From: Eutreptiella sp. 'Long Island Sound 2002'
Lineage: Eukaryota > Euglenozoa > Euglenophyceae > Eutreptiales > Eutreptiaceae
Direction of reading: 5' to 3'
Length of the DNA: 64,000 nucleotides
NCBI GenBank assembly: GCA_964036045.1
Contig: OZ038381.1
Location: forward strand, 125,433,708-125,497,707
Shown: positions 1-10,639 of the stretch, piece after piece
Layout: each line of letters starts with the position of its first letter
Numbering within the stretch: position 1 is the stretch's first letter
Translations under genes and position numbers: made by a program
Notes under the pieces: model-generated
Told to the model about the DNA's origin: nothing
The model's database searches: none
Seen by the model: only the letters and a program-made list of their open reading frames with translations

Positions 1-19
1 GATACACTAACTCATTTGA

Positions 20-899
20 ATGCAGCCCTTCATGTTGTGGATCTGGTTATGTGGTTCCTTGCTTGCACTGTGGGTACCTGGAGTTCTGGTTGATTTCATC
101 AAAACATTTCTCTTGGGAAAACCTGAGCTACACCAAGAAGCAGCGAGATTGGGCAGAGGCACAAACAAAGCAATATCATCAGGGCAATCAACAGAGAAAG
201 CCTGTTTTAACTTTCTGTATTGGCAATCCTGTGTGAAGAAAAGGGATTGGACAGTAGCAATGCTGCTTCTTTGTTTTTGGATGGATGCGTCCATATGTTT
301 GGGTGCACCAAAAGAGTTCATTTGTGAGAATGCGTCCATTATCAACTCTGAATTTTTCAAGGATTTGTTTGCCATGAGTGGAGTTGAACAACACAGGTCG
401 GTGGCCTACCGACCACAGAGCAACAGACGAGCTGAACAAGCTGTCTAAAGTATTGTAAACTCACTTAGGCAGTACCTTGAGCAGCGTGGGGGTTCCAGCA
501 AGCACTCCTGGGTCAAAAGCTTGCCATTGGCCTTTTGGGCTCTGAACGATTTGCCCCGGGCAGTCACTGGGTATTCCCCACATCGACTTCTTTTTCGGAG
601 AGAACCTGTAGGCTCGGGGGATTGTTTGCCCGTATCCCTACAGGATGGAGCTGAAGATGCAGGACAATTTTTTGGTCGCATGTTGGCCGAACGTGCTGAA
701 GTCTGTAAGCGCCTCGAAGACCTCCATGCCACGGAGTTTGCCAAACTTTTGGCCAAACATCCTGAGCAATCACCTCAAGCCTGGGGACCGTGTATGGGTA
801 CGTAATCGTATTGCAGAACCTCCTGTGCATGGCAAATTTGAAAGGGTTTGGCAAGGCCCTTGTGAAGTATTGAGACGCATTTCACCGGGCACCGTGTAA
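20..899 (+). pseudogene. Ty3/gypsy integrase, C-terminal half (decayed)
   Basis: Integrase catalyses insertion of retrotransposon cDNA; this is its end, cut by the left window edge. Visible are the segment after the second catalytic Asp, the conserved RPQSNRRAEQAV stretch holding the third acidic residue (about 405-440), the W-x-LPLAFWALND helix region (about 525-560), TGYSPHRLLFRR (about 565-600) and the LKPGDRVWVRN SH3-like entry (about 775-810). An in-frame TAA (446-448) breaks the frame and a frameshift near 765 moves it to the frame ending at 899. The region around the second catalytic Asp is degenerate. The chromodomain at 938-1210 continues the same polyprotein. Family assignment is firm; the copy cannot be functional as read. 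Confidence 0.85.
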
Positions 900-937
900 A
901 TATCTAAGGAAGGGAAGAGATCTTCACTTCTCGGCGA

Positions 938-1210
938 TTGAATCCCTATTTCCCTTACAAGGACGACAAGAAAGTGCCTTTGCACTATGATACGGATAGC
1001 GAATGGTTGATTGAGACCGACGACTACGTGGTCGAGCGTGTTCTCGAGGATCGTGTCGTCGGGGGGAAGCGACAGTGGCGAGTCAAATTTCGTGGGTTCC
1101 CCGAACCTGAGTGGCATTATGCAGGTTCTTTCATGCATAATATCAACGATACATGGGCTCGGTACAACTGTCGTAAGAGGATTGATGTGTCTTTGTTGGA
1201 TTTGTGCTGA
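938..1210 (+). pseudogene. Chromodomain of chromovirus integrase
   Basis: The 90-aa open frame holds a chromodomain of the kind chromoviruses use to steer integration to modified chromatin. The core reads DDYVVERVLEDR, then WRVKFRGFPEPEW, with the expected aromatic and acidic positions. It is followed by a C-terminal extension, SFMHNINDTW then RIDV, shared with the element ending at 37,174. It follows the integrase tail after one frame change and ends in TGA at 1208-1210, probably the natural pol stop. Confidence 0.85.
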
Positions 1211-2273
1211 ATTATTGTTGATTTTCTGTTTTGTTACCAACTATTGGCAGGTTGGTCCTCCAGTACGTTTTTTGGAGTGGAACGCCATCTTTTCTCACTC
1301 TATGCAGGCAATTTTGCATTGATGCTTTGAACCCTTTGCTTTATGATCCCTTTGCCCTTATCTTTTGCCATGGTTTGATGGTAGTTTTTTCTCTTACCCA
1401 CATGTGTTTTCCCCTTGTTTGACCTACTCCTTCATTTTGCATTGTGATGTTCTCCTCCGCCCTGCTTCGCATTTTTCCCCCTACTTTTGGTTTGCCGGAT
1501 GCGACCATGCCATTTTTTTGCATTGTTGTGGGTGTTTTGGTACCTATTCCGTGGTGTGCTCACCACTCTGGGCACTTGGGATAGATTTTCGCTTGACGCG
1601 CTGAATTCTTATGTTGTCTGAGCTCCTACCCCGAATTTGAGGTTGTTGAATGTGATGGCGGCCGCAGATTGTGCTTAGAGGGCGCCTATTTCTTCAGAAA
1701 TGGTTGTTTCTTTTTTTAGAACACCACGTTCCATTTTTAGAATTTTTGTTCTATTTTTAGTAACGAAATTTTTATTTTCAGAACTCCGCCCCACCGGCGC
1801 TGTTTCACGTTTCCTCAGTGTCTGCAACCATTTTCTTTGCACGCTGATTGCATTTGTGAGTTCCGCTTCCCTCCGGGGTTGCCCTATTTTGAGATCCGAT
1901 TTTTTGGCTTCGCTTTTTTTAGTAACAAATGTTACTATTTTTAGTACAAATTTCATTTTTCATTTCTCCGAATTGGTCGCACCTAAGGACATTCAGAACG
2001 GATCCCCAACCATTTTTCTGCATGGCCGTCGCCACCCTGTGGTCAGTTTGCATTACATTCGCAGCAGCAGACCTCGGTAGACCCTTTAGAATAGGGTTAG
2101 CTACGGTGAAAACCATGTGGTTGCCATGTTTTTGACATATCGCTGAGTTGGAGGATTTCGTGAGCACCTGGCCCCATCACAATCTCTTTCCCGATGCAAC
2201 AATGGCATCTGTGTTCCTCCTGCCTACAGCCGGGTCCCAAATAATATATTTGCGGGCAAAAGAAAATTCAGAG

Positions 2274-2307
2274 AAAAAACAATTTTTTTCGGAAAAAATT
2301 GTTTTTT
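2274..2307. repeat. 15-bp perfect inverted repeat (A/T hairpin)
   Basis: Arms 2274-2288 and 2293-2307 are exact reverse complements around a 4-base TCGG loop. The arms are A6-C-A2-T6 and its complement. It could form a hairpin in RNA or a cruciform in DNA; no function can be assigned. Confidence 0.75.
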
Positions 2308-2999
2308 TCGCTAAACTAATTTTTCCCCTATTCCCCCATTTATTGTCTTTGATGACCTCAAGGGGCATTTCAACATTGTATAGCTCTCGTTCTGCTTGTT
2401 GATTGCTCTTCGCACAATTGGGTGGCATTGTTTCGCTGCAGCTTGGCTTGTCGCCGGGAATTTGCAGCTAGGGAGGGGGCTGTCAATGGTACGTGTGGGG
2501 GCTTTGCATGGGTATTTTATCGCCTAAACACCAGCATTTGTGTTATGCAGGGTGTTCAGGGCTCGGAAGGGGTCTGTTTATGCAATGCCCACACCCTCGT
2601 GAATTCTCCACCAGCCCCAGCGCCCTATGACACTTGTTTGTGCTCATTTCCATGGCTTTGACCCTGTATGTTTGACTTTGGTGTGTCAGAGCATCGGGGA
2701 TGTCTGAGTCAGGGAGGCGGGTGTAAACGTTAGGGCATAGCCAGGTCAGAATCCATGTTTGTCGCTGATTTCTCCTTTGTACACTCTTGTTGCCTTTGTG
2801 TGCCATTTCAGGTGTACATTATTATGCGATCTTAGCATTTGATTCACATCCCAGATTTTCATTCCATAATTAATTCCCACTCCAGATTGCAGTTTTGTTT
2901 TTACATTTATGATGTTACATTTGGTTTATTTCCGTTCTGCGGCTGGCCAGCATTTGTTCTAACATTATTGGGGTTTCTCATTCGTTGCCTGGCTCCTGC

Positions 3000-3092
3000 T
3001 GTGTGTGCGCGCGCGCCGTCTTTGGTCGCGCCGTAATGCAGGCCAGCCAATCGAATACCCTTCCAATTTGGTGCCAATAGTGTTGGATCTAT
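3000..3092 (+). repeat. Dispersed repeat segment, partner at 58,953-59,043
   Basis: The two segments share, in order, an alternating GTGTGCGCGCGCG block, GTAATG, a GGCC-like block, CAA, GGTGC, AATA, TGTT and GATCTATC, with roughly 70-75% agreement by eye. Both are on the plus strand. They probably derive from one repeat or LTR family; similarity fades on both sides. Confidence 0.5.
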
Positions 3093-3780
3093 CATGTGGA
3101 AATTTGAATCACTCATCCAACCGAAAGAGGACTATGTGACAGCCATAGTACGTAGGCTGATCGCTTCTGTAGACAAGTGGTGAGGGAGTACCTTCGGGGA
3201 AACCAAGTCCGTCCTTATCTCTGCCATGGTAGTACTAGTAGTCACCGCCAAACCTACCATGTCACATTGGGTGTCTTCAGAAGGGGAATAGGGGTGATAC
3301 CAAGGGAAGCATAGGTAGGCGCACCGCTTGTCGTGGGATAGATTGGTTCTTGCCTTACAATTGGATTCCATTGGGGAGCCACACCATATTTGGTTTTGAG
3401 CTCTCATGCATTCATTCTAAGAGTTGACATTGAATTTGTCATTCATGCATGGTTCATTCATGGTGTGACTCAAACGTGGTGGTGCCCATGATTCCATGGT
3501 CAAGGTGAACATATGGTGTCTCCTCTCTTCAAGGTGGATTTGGTGCTTTCCCTCACTCTCCATCTCTCTCCCAATTCGTCATTCTCCTCAAGAGGTAAAT
3601 TGAGCATGTATTGTGCCATGTGAACGTTGTCTTTGATCCTTTGAGACTCTTCGGCTCTTTCACGTTTTTCAAGTGCCTGTGGCTTGTGAGTTATCCGATT
3701 AAGTCATGCCTTGGTTTGGCCAGTTATGATTAGAGTCGAGGATAGGCATTGGTCGAGCTTTTGCCACTCTCTCTCCCAGT

Positions 3781-3990
3781 GCATGCCTGCTCTCTTGGGT
3801 CAAGGCTAGGCGAAACTCTCTCGATTTGCATGCCCTCTTGGGTAAAGGCTAGGCGAAACTCTCTCTCCATGCATGCCCTCTCTCATGATGGATAGGTTAA
3901 TCTCTCTCAAGGAATTTGGTTGGGGGAAATCTCTCCTCGGGCATGGTTAGGTGACTTTCTCTCCATGCAGGTGCTCTCTTTGGGTGGAGG
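3781..3990 (+). repeat. Tandem array, unit about 43-47 bp
   Basis: Units begin at 3781, 3828 and 3871 with GCATGCC and share CTCTTGGGT, AAGGCTAGGCGAAACT and CTCTC. A more diverged unit lies at about 3943-3990. The array sits just upstream of the change to C-rich sequence. Confidence 0.7.
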
Positions 3991-4214
3991 TTAGGTCCCA
4001 TCGGTTGGCCGGGAGGCCATTTGCCTATGTGTGCTTCTTTGCCCAGGCAGTGGATCTCCATGTCAATGGTGTATTGCTCATTTGCTAATTTGGTTCAAAT
4101 TAGTTGTTGATCCTAAGGGCTAACCGGGTCATGGTTTGGTGCCTTTGTTGGTGCGTTTACATGCCCCATGTGACCATGTGTGTGTGGTGACCCCTACGCC
4201 ACAGCGGAGGCGGC

Positions 4215-6054
4215 TTGAACGTGGCGGCCCGCCACATCCTCCTCGCCCTGTACCCCCACCACCGAGACCTACACCTCCCAGACCCACAACTCCCGGCCCC
4301 CCAAGCAGCAGCCCTGACGCCGGAAGCGTGGGCCAACACGGCACCAGAGGAGATAGCGGCCTACCTCCGAACCACTTGCCGCCGGTTCAAACACGCCCTC
4401 GGCCGACGGCAAGGAACACCTTACCCACTCAGCGCACTCCTCTACCCGGCACACCACCCCCACCCCGCACAACAGAAGCCCCCGGAGGGCTGGGCGTCTT
4501 TTCGGGAAGCCCACCTGGCCGCCCCCGACGAGGCCGGCGCCACGCGGATGAGCCTCACGGACCAGGAAGCCTACGTCGAAGGCCTCAAGACGAGCCTCCA
4601 AGAGGCACACCGCTGGCACGCCCGATCCCCGTCGCCCCCACGGGGACAGGGGGGTTCACCCGCCCCCGACACCCACCAGGCCAAGAAGACCAAGACAGGT
4701 CAGGGGGCCCGTAAACGCGCCCGCCAGCAGGGCGCGACGCCCCGACCAAGGCCCGGGTCCAGCCACACCGCACCGCCCCACGCCCAGACCCCCGGGGCAC
4801 ACCAACAACACCACCACCGCCAGCGCCCACCACCACCACCGTACCGCAGCACCCAAACCCTGCAGCCCAGTCAGCCACCACCGCCCGCACACGTCCACAC
4901 CATGCCAGGACCACCGTACGCGCAGAACCAGGGGACATGGCACCACCAACACCACCACCACGCCCCCGTCCCTCCCAACCCCTACCCCCTAATGCCCCCA
5001 TGCTACAGCGATCCCCACCAGCTACATCCCCACCACGCCCCAGCACAACCAGGCCCCGCGAACCACCCACCCCACATAGCGCACATCACCGCACCACACC
5101 ATCACGTGTTCCACCACCACCAGCCCCTGCCACCACACCCACCAACGCCAGGGTACCACACACAACCGGCACACCCTCCACACCACCACCACGCGGTCCA
5201 GCACCACCCGCCGCCCCCGCTACACGGGCCCACGACATACGAGCCACGGTACACCCCCATGGACCCGCGAGGAGCCGCGCACGCACACCAGCAACACCAG
5301 TGCCTAAAAGGAGCGCCCCACCACCACCAACAGCCCCTCCACCCACACCCCATACCAGCGAGCACCATCCACCAACAGCCACCCATCACATACGGACCAC
5401 AGCTTCACCCGGGGGCTCATGCGGCCGCCTCCCACCCGCACCCCAGCACCACAACCGGTCAAGAACCGCAAGAAACACACGCAACACCCACACGACCCAC
5501 AGGGACGCCCGGACCCCCAGCCGGCACAACACCCACCCCCGCCCCCCCCACCCCACCACCACCAGCAGCCCCCCCACCCACACCCCATACCAGCGAGCAC
5601 CATCCACCAGCAGCCACCCATTACAAACAGACCACAGCCCCACCCGGACGCTCATGCGGCCGCCTCCCACCCACACCCCGGCACCACAACCAGTCAAGAA
5701 CCGCAAGGGCCGCACGGCGCACACACGCAACACCCACACAACCCACAGGGACGCCCAGACCCCCAGCCAGCACAACACCCACCCCCGCCCCCCCCACCAC
5801 CAACAGTGCTACCCCCACACCACCCCCCCGCCCCCCCCCGAGACCAGGCCACGGACACAACACGCGGCAGCGAGCACCAGCCAATCGACGTCCATACCCC
5901 CGCCGACACACGCCACCGCGAATCCCCCCTCCCGTGACCGCCACAAGAGACCCCATCACCGGACCCCACGCGCGACAACGATGTCCACCCCCCCCAAACC
6001 ACACCACCCCCCCCATCACACCCCGCACCACCAGTCGCCGCACCGGCCGAACCC
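4215..6054 (+). CDS. His/Pro/Gln-rich ORF1-like protein
   Basis: The first about 140 residues look globular and partly helical (ALTPEAWANTAPEEIAAYLR, then MSLTDQEAYVEGLKTSLQ). Then follows a short Lys/Arg-rich patch (KKTKTGQGARKRARQQ) and some 450 residues of His-, Pro- and Gln-rich low complexity with repeated HHH, PPPP and HPHP runs. This layout, a small folded head plus a basic disordered tail, suits an RNA-binding retroelement ORF1 or gag-like protein, but no named domain is recognised. The frame stays open to 6467. After about 6,055 the protein-like signal moves to another frame. The C-rich bases keep several frames open here, so openness alone is weak evidence. Confidence 0.4.
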
Positions 6055-7144
6055 TATGCCCTACACAACCCCGCAGCGGTACGGCAGCACCTCCGGGGAC
6101 TCGGGGAACAGGACGTCGTGCTGTACCTCCGCACCTCCGGCACCAGCACCCCCATCCGGGCGGCCACCCTGGTCCAGGCGGCCACCCTGGGGGAAGGCGT
6201 CAGAGACTTCCTCTTCGACGCCTTCCTCCACGTCGCCCGACACGAGCGCCCCCCACGCGCCACCCCAGACGGCGAGAGCCAGCCCCCCATGGGGAGCCGG
6301 ATCGGGGTGCCCCCCGTCGACTGGGGGCGACACCTGGTCGGACACCCCCTGCCGGAGCTGGACAGCACCCAGGGCCGCACCCGCTACCGCGAGCCCAACA
6401 TGGCCCACCCCCCCCCCCGACGCCACCCCCGACAGCACCAGAGAGTGGGAGCGGGAAACATGGGTAGCCCGGATGGCCTCCCTGAGCAACTTCCGGCACC
6501 ACGTCCCGGGGGACATCCCCACCCCCGACGAGCAGCAGCCAGCCCCCTCCACGTACATGACCCTCATGTATAATCTGCACTACACCCTCTCCACCACCAT
6601 CTACGACGCACCCACAGACCTCTGGGTGGTACACGGCACCGACTCCCTCCTCCCCGCCGACTACACCCCCCCCACACACAACCCAGGCCCCGACACATAC
6701 GCCAGTGGGGACGACCCGGACGACCCCCACATCTGGGGCACGTGGGAACCCGAATCCCTGGACACGCTGCTCTCCATCCGCAGCGGCTACCAGGGCCTTG
6801 GTAGGGCGATGTATTGCCTCGCCAAGTGGACCCAACGGACCTGGGGGATCCCCACGGACCGATGGGTGTGGGTGGTCACGCTGCGCCCCCAGCAGAAGGA
6901 AGCCCCCCCAAACCGCAGTGGACCCACCCCCCCAGGCCCCACCACCCTACAACTATGCCCGTACATGGTGGCAGCCCGCCTCATGACGCTGCTATGGCCG
7001 GGCCCCCACACCCCAACCCAAAACTACCCCCACCTCACAGAGGAGGACATGCCCGGCATCCAGCGATGCTTCTTCCGGACCCTCGACTACCTCCAGCAAA
7101 CACACCCCCACGTCCTGGAGCAGATATGGCCACCCCCCGGGTAA
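6055..7144 (+). pseudogene. Peptidase-like domain, copy A
   Basis: Protein-like sequence runs in one frame from about 6,055 to the C-run at 6,408-6,418, then in another to the TAA at 7142-7144. Landmarks: VVLYLRTSGTSTPIRAATL, GVPPVDWGRHLVGH, TDLWVVHGTDSLLPADYTPP, and GLGRAMYCLAKWTQR. The last two align with SHWSLEAVDSMLPATTY and GHALYCLWRWAQRR in copy B at 24.1-24.4 kb. The order fits a papain-fold protease such as Ulp1 (C48), but here the His-Trp is Leu-Trp and the nucleophile Cys is not placed with confidence. It may be a degenerate protease or an unrelated retroelement domain. Confidence 0.4.
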
Positions 7145-7229
7145 CCCACGTGCCCGCTCAGCCGAGACAACGCCGCCACGCCAGCACCAGCACGCACGGA
7201 TCACCAGGGAAAAAGCGCGCACACGCCCG

Positions 7230-8396
7230 ATGCCCGAACCTGCATCCTCGTTCTCGCTACTTACAGGACCAAGCATCATACGCCCGCCCCCGAGGCCCGG
7301 GACCCTCCGCCGTCTCCCACAGCCCTCTCCTCCGCCTCCGACTCCACAACCTCCGCCACCACGACCACCTCATCCACCACCACCACCACGTCCTCATCCA
7401 GCACTCCACCCCCCAGGCCGCGGGGGACACCTCCCAAACGGGCCTCCAAACCCGCCCCCACCACGAGCAGCCCCGCCGCCGCCAAAGTCCGCGCCCCGGC
7501 GAAGCTCACGCCCACGACCCAGCCGAAGCCCAAGACCGCCGCCCACCGCGCGACCCGCAGCCAAGCCCAAACCCAGGCCCAAACCCGGCACCACGACGGC
7601 AGCGCGGGCCGGCCCCCCGAGGATGTCCTCTACGACATCCGGCCCCAGCCGTCCCAGGCCCGAAGGCAGCCCCCCCACCGTCACCGACGCCAGCGCCACC
7701 ACCTTCATGGCGGAGCGCGCCGCGGCCGAAGCGCGACGCGCCTCGTCCCACCACCTCCCAAAGCCCGCACCCCAGGCCCACGGACCGCTCCCGACCAAGC
7801 CAGAACAACGCCAGGGTCCACCAGCAGCGCCCCCGCCCCCCTACCGGCCCCCGATGACAGCCCACATGCAACGCATGCCCCACTACCGTTGCCGCCGCGA
7901 ATCCCCGCCCAACCCCGAGGCGGAGACCGTACGCGCACACCCGTGGGTCCACATCTGCGTGCACCCCCACTCCCCACGCACCCCAACGGGCCAGGACTAC
8001 GAGGAATCTCCCAGGCCCGCCACCGCCGCCGGTCCCCACGACCCCGTCACACCCACCCACGCCCACTCCTCCGCCCAAGACCGCAGGCCCACCCAGGAAC
8101 AGTGGTGGCAGCGCTGGACCCACGCGCATCTCTGGGAGCTGCGGAAGTGGGCCCGGGGAGAGCCCTCCCTCGAGGGCCTGGTCCATCGGCCCCGCAAGGG
8201 GTCGGTGGAGAACTGCCGCCTCCGGCCGGCGGGGGGGTGGATGCCGCAGGCCGCATGGGAAGCCATGCTGGCCGATGCGCTCCACCCCCTGGGAGTCCAC
8301 CCCCGCAACCTCCCCGCGCCCCAGGACCACCCGTGGGTCCTCAGGCGCCTGCGGGAGACCCTCCAGGAAACACGGCGAGACGGCATCCGCCTATGA
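7230..8396 (+). CDS. Unrecognised Pro-rich ORF with a Trp-rich C-terminal domain
   Basis: The first two thirds are Pro/Arg-rich and may be non-coding. From about 7,850 the frame looks like real protein: ETVRAHPWVHICVHPHSP, then QEQWWQRWTHAHLWELRKWA, GSVENCRLRPAGGW and QDHPWVLRRLRETLQETR, ending in TGA at 8394-8396. Spaced Trp and amphipathic helices suggest a small folded domain of about 150 residues. I do not recognise the family. It follows the peptidase-like domain in element A and probably belongs to the same polyprotein or the next ORF. Confidence 0.35.
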   Translation: MPEPASSFSLLTGPSIIRPPPRPGTLRRLPQPSPPPPTPQPPPPRPPHPPPPPRPHPALHPPGRGGHLPNGPPNPPPPRAAPPPPKSAPRRSSRPRPSRSPRPPPTARPAAKPKPRPKPGTTTAARAGPPRMSSTTSGPSRPRPEGSPPTVTDASATTFMAERAAAEARRASSHHLPKPAPQAHGPLPTKPEQRQGPPAAPPPPYRPPMTAHMQRMPHYRCRRESPPNPEAETVRAHPWVHICVHPHSPRTPTGQDYEESPRPATAAGPHDPVTPTHAHSSAQDRRPTQEQWWQRWTHAHLWELRKWARGEPSLEGLVHRPRKGSVENCRLRPAGGWMPQAAWEAMLADALHPLGVHPRNLPAPQDHPWVLRRLRETLQETRRDGIRL

Positions 8397-8754
8397 GACA
8401 TCACCCAAAGCCCAGCCCCGCACGCACACACCCCCTCACCACCGCACAAGCGTCGGCGCACCGACACCGGCGACACCCACAGCACCCCAGGAGCCCTGCG
8501 CGCCACACAACACGACGCGCCCGACCCCCCGGCCAGCGGCGCCGCCATCCAACCCCGTTACCCAGCACACCAACACCACGGGGCGCCACGCCAGGCCCCT
8601 CCCAGAAGTCACCAAACGAACCGGACGCCGAAGGAAGCCAACGCACACGACAACGAGCACCACTACGCCCAAAGGCGCCGAACCCAAGCCCGATACCGTG
8701 GGCTCCTCTTCACCCTCAGCACAACACACACGTCACTGACGTCACTCCTCCGCC

Positions 8755-9286
8755 GTGCCCCCTCCCACGCCACCGCCCCGCCCCCCCCCCCCCCTCCCGC
8801 CGCACGTCCCCACGCCGCCCAGCACCCAGCCCCACACACTGCGCCACAGCATCGCCCTAGTCCGGCTCCTCCACCATCGCGCCACTTGGCAGTTCACAGT
8901 AGACCGCCGTCCTGTGGTCCCGCTCGCCCCAGCACCGCTCCCGGGGCCGCACCCGGCCCACGTCGTGTTCGCCCCCACGTCGCGGGCTGCGGACATCCTC
9001 CCGCTCCTCGCCGCCACCCCTCCCAGGCATCGCATACTGCTTGCCGCCAACCCCTCGGTCCTCAGTGAGGTCCTCATCCGGGCACGCCGACGCCCTGCAC
9101 GTGCGCCCGCTGCTGCCCAACCTGCACGCTGCGTACGCCCCCGGCACGCCCGTCGACCCCTCCGTGTGGGACTCCCAGTGAGGCCACCGGCCACTGGCCG
9201 GCCCGCACGCACCACCCCGCACTCGCCTCGGGCGCACGACCCCGTGGACGCCGCTACCCACACGCCCAGCCCCGCGCCACCGCATA
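8755..9286 (+). other. Weak protein-like segment, unrecognised
   Basis: One frame reads with helix-like periodicity (SIALVRLLHHRATWQFTV, HVVFAPTSRAADILPLLAA, RILLAANPSVLSEVLI) for about 110 residues, then becomes Arg/Pro-rich. It is preceded by a poly-C run at 8,780-8,790. No family is recognised. It may be a remnant of the last ORF of element A. Confidence 0.25.
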
Positions 9287-9661
9287 ACCGAGCCAGAACT
9301 CAAGCACAAATCAAACCCGAGCCACACCCCGAAACCGCTAACCCTTGACTCCTAACCAAACCCGCCGAGGGAACAACGTAACCACAGCCCACACCCACAG
9401 CCTACACAGCCGCCTGACCAGCCAGCTCCAGAAGTAAAGAGACACCTCACCAAACCCACCCTGACCCATTCCTAACCGAGCCGAAGCCCCAACACAAATC
9501 AAACCCGAGCCACACCCCGAAACCGTCAACCCTTGACTCCAAACCAGGCCCGCTGAGGGAAATACGTAAACACAGCCCACAGCCACAGCCCACACAGCCG
9601 CCTAACCAGCCAGCACCAGAAGCAAAGAGACACCTAACCAAACCCACCCTGACCCATACCC
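9287..9661 (+). repeat. Two tandem copies of a 188-bp unit
   Basis: Copy 1 (9287-9474) and copy 2 (9475-9661) both start ACCGAGCC and share CACAAATCAAACCCGAGCC, CTTGACTCC, CAGCCGCCT and CCAAACCCACCCTGACCCAT. They lie after the last protein-like sequence of element A and before an A-tract. This is where 3' UTR repeats of a retroelement would sit. Confidence 0.8.
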
Positions 9662-9799
9662 GTGTACATCAGGACACGTGAGCCGCACCCCTGGGGCGCG
9701 ACCGCCGCCACAGTACCGACGACACACGCCAGAGGACACAACGCTATAGCACCGCGGCACCAGCTGCCCGTGCCTGTGCCTGCAGTGTACGCGCGCCCC

Positions 9800-9910
9800 T
9801 GTTTTCCTCTTTCTTGTTTTTTCTTTTCCTTTTTTCCCAAAAAAAAAAAAAAAAACAGGTAAAAAAAAAAAAAAAAGAAGTGAAAAAATATAAAAAAAAA
9901 CAACAATTAG
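9800..9910 (+). other. T-rich tract followed by long A-tracts
   Basis: A T-rich stretch (about 9,800-9,836) runs directly into two long A-runs (about 9,839-9,877) and A-rich sequence to about 9,910. The A-part may be the poly(A) tail of element A. The adjoining T-run and A-run could also pair as a long hairpin. I cannot tell which. Confidence 0.5.
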
Positions 9911-9968
9911 GGGGGGAGGAAGAGGGACACAACCACCCATGGCACACGCGCACCGCACACAGCACGCA

Positions 9969-10140
9969 CACCGGTGAACAGGAGCCCAGTGGCTCAGGAG
10001 GCCGCACATGCAACACAACACACCGAGCGAGCACACTTGTGAACAGGAGCCAGCTGGCCCAGGACACCGCAGACGCACCACAGCAAAACGCGCGGGTACA
10101 CCGGTGAACAGGAGCGCAACGACCCAGGACACTGCAAACA
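9969..10140 (+). repeat. Three tandem copies of a 65-bp unit
   Basis: Units start at 9969, 10034 and 10099 with CAC followed by TGTGAACAGGAG or GGTGAACAGGAG, and each ends with CCAGGA or CAGGAGG then a CGC or TGC. Spacing is exactly 65 and 65. They lie just downstream of the A-tract and may belong to the 5' UTR of element B. Confidence 0.8.
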
Positions 10141-10178
10141 TGTAGGGCGGCCAAGGGACAGGAAGGAACCAATACCCC

Positions 10179-10613
10179 ATGGGTCGGACGCACTGGGGCG
10201 ACCCAGCCGACCCACCGGGCCAGTGGCAGGAGCGGTACTCCAAGGCCACTGGTCTGAGCCCGGCCAGGCTGCATCGGGGACCATGGCAAACGTCACCCGG
10301 AGCCATGGAAGCAACCGGTGACAGGCGAGCCGGTACACAGTCCAGGAGGGGGTCACCTGCCAAGCAGAGTGGCCCCGCAACTCAAGCCACAAGGGTGAGG
10401 CGGTCGTACCGTAGACAAGCGGGAGCAATACCCCTTGTGGTGAGAGATACTCCACACGGCTGGGCAGCCCCCCAGAGCTGCACCCAAAGGAGGGGGCATG
10501 TGGCCCTACCCATGGACACATGTGGGGACACCCTCCCACCTGGGACACATGGACCGGGTGGCCGCGACAATGCCTTCCCAAGCACATGCGGGAGCGGCTC
10601 AAGAGGCACCTGA
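10179..10613 (+). other. Unassigned open frame upstream of the RT
   Basis: A 144-residue open frame starting MGRTHWGDPADPPGQWQE lies between the 65-bp repeats and the RT. It has no recognisable domain and no clear endonuclease motif. An overlapping minus-strand frame is also open, so coding status is uncertain. If element B once had an N-terminal endonuclease it is not visible here. Confidence 0.2.
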
Positions 10614-10639
10614 CATAGGGCAGTGGGAGGGACAGGACG

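Larger units (their letters stand above)
1211..4135. other. Noncoding tail, probable 3' UTR/LTR of the first gypsy element
   Basis: No ORF here resembles a protein family. The stretch is T-rich at 1,380-2,400, holds a hairpin (2274-2307), a CG-alternating segment similar to one at 58.95 kb, and a short tandem array near 3.8-4.0 kb. Its position straight after a chromodomain pol suggests 3' UTR and LTR. With only one copy in view I cannot place LTR ends. Base composition changes sharply near 4,190 where the C-rich domain begins. Confidence 0.4.
4190..9915 (+). mobile_element. Element A: C-rich retroelement fragment
   Basis: The plus strand is strongly C-rich and G/T-poor from about 4.19 kb on. 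This block has a His/Pro/Gln-rich ORF, a peptidase-like domain related to one in element B, unrecognised ORFs, a twofold 188-bp repeat and an A-tract at its end. No RT is present. I infer a 5'-truncated relative of element B, because the RT-bearing half is missing while the peptidase-like part, 3' repeats and an A-tract are retained. It could instead be the ORF1 half of one giant element running to 27.9 kb. Confidence 0.45.

Noticed and set aside
4136-8860. Very long overlapping open frames on both strands in the C-rich region
   Set aside because: Low T content removes stop codons in most frames. Only stretches with varied composition and homology between A and B were kept.
9800-9910. CRISPR-like or origin-like repeat
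   Set aside because: It is a homopolymer-rich tract with no spacer-repeat pattern; the DNA is eukaryotic.
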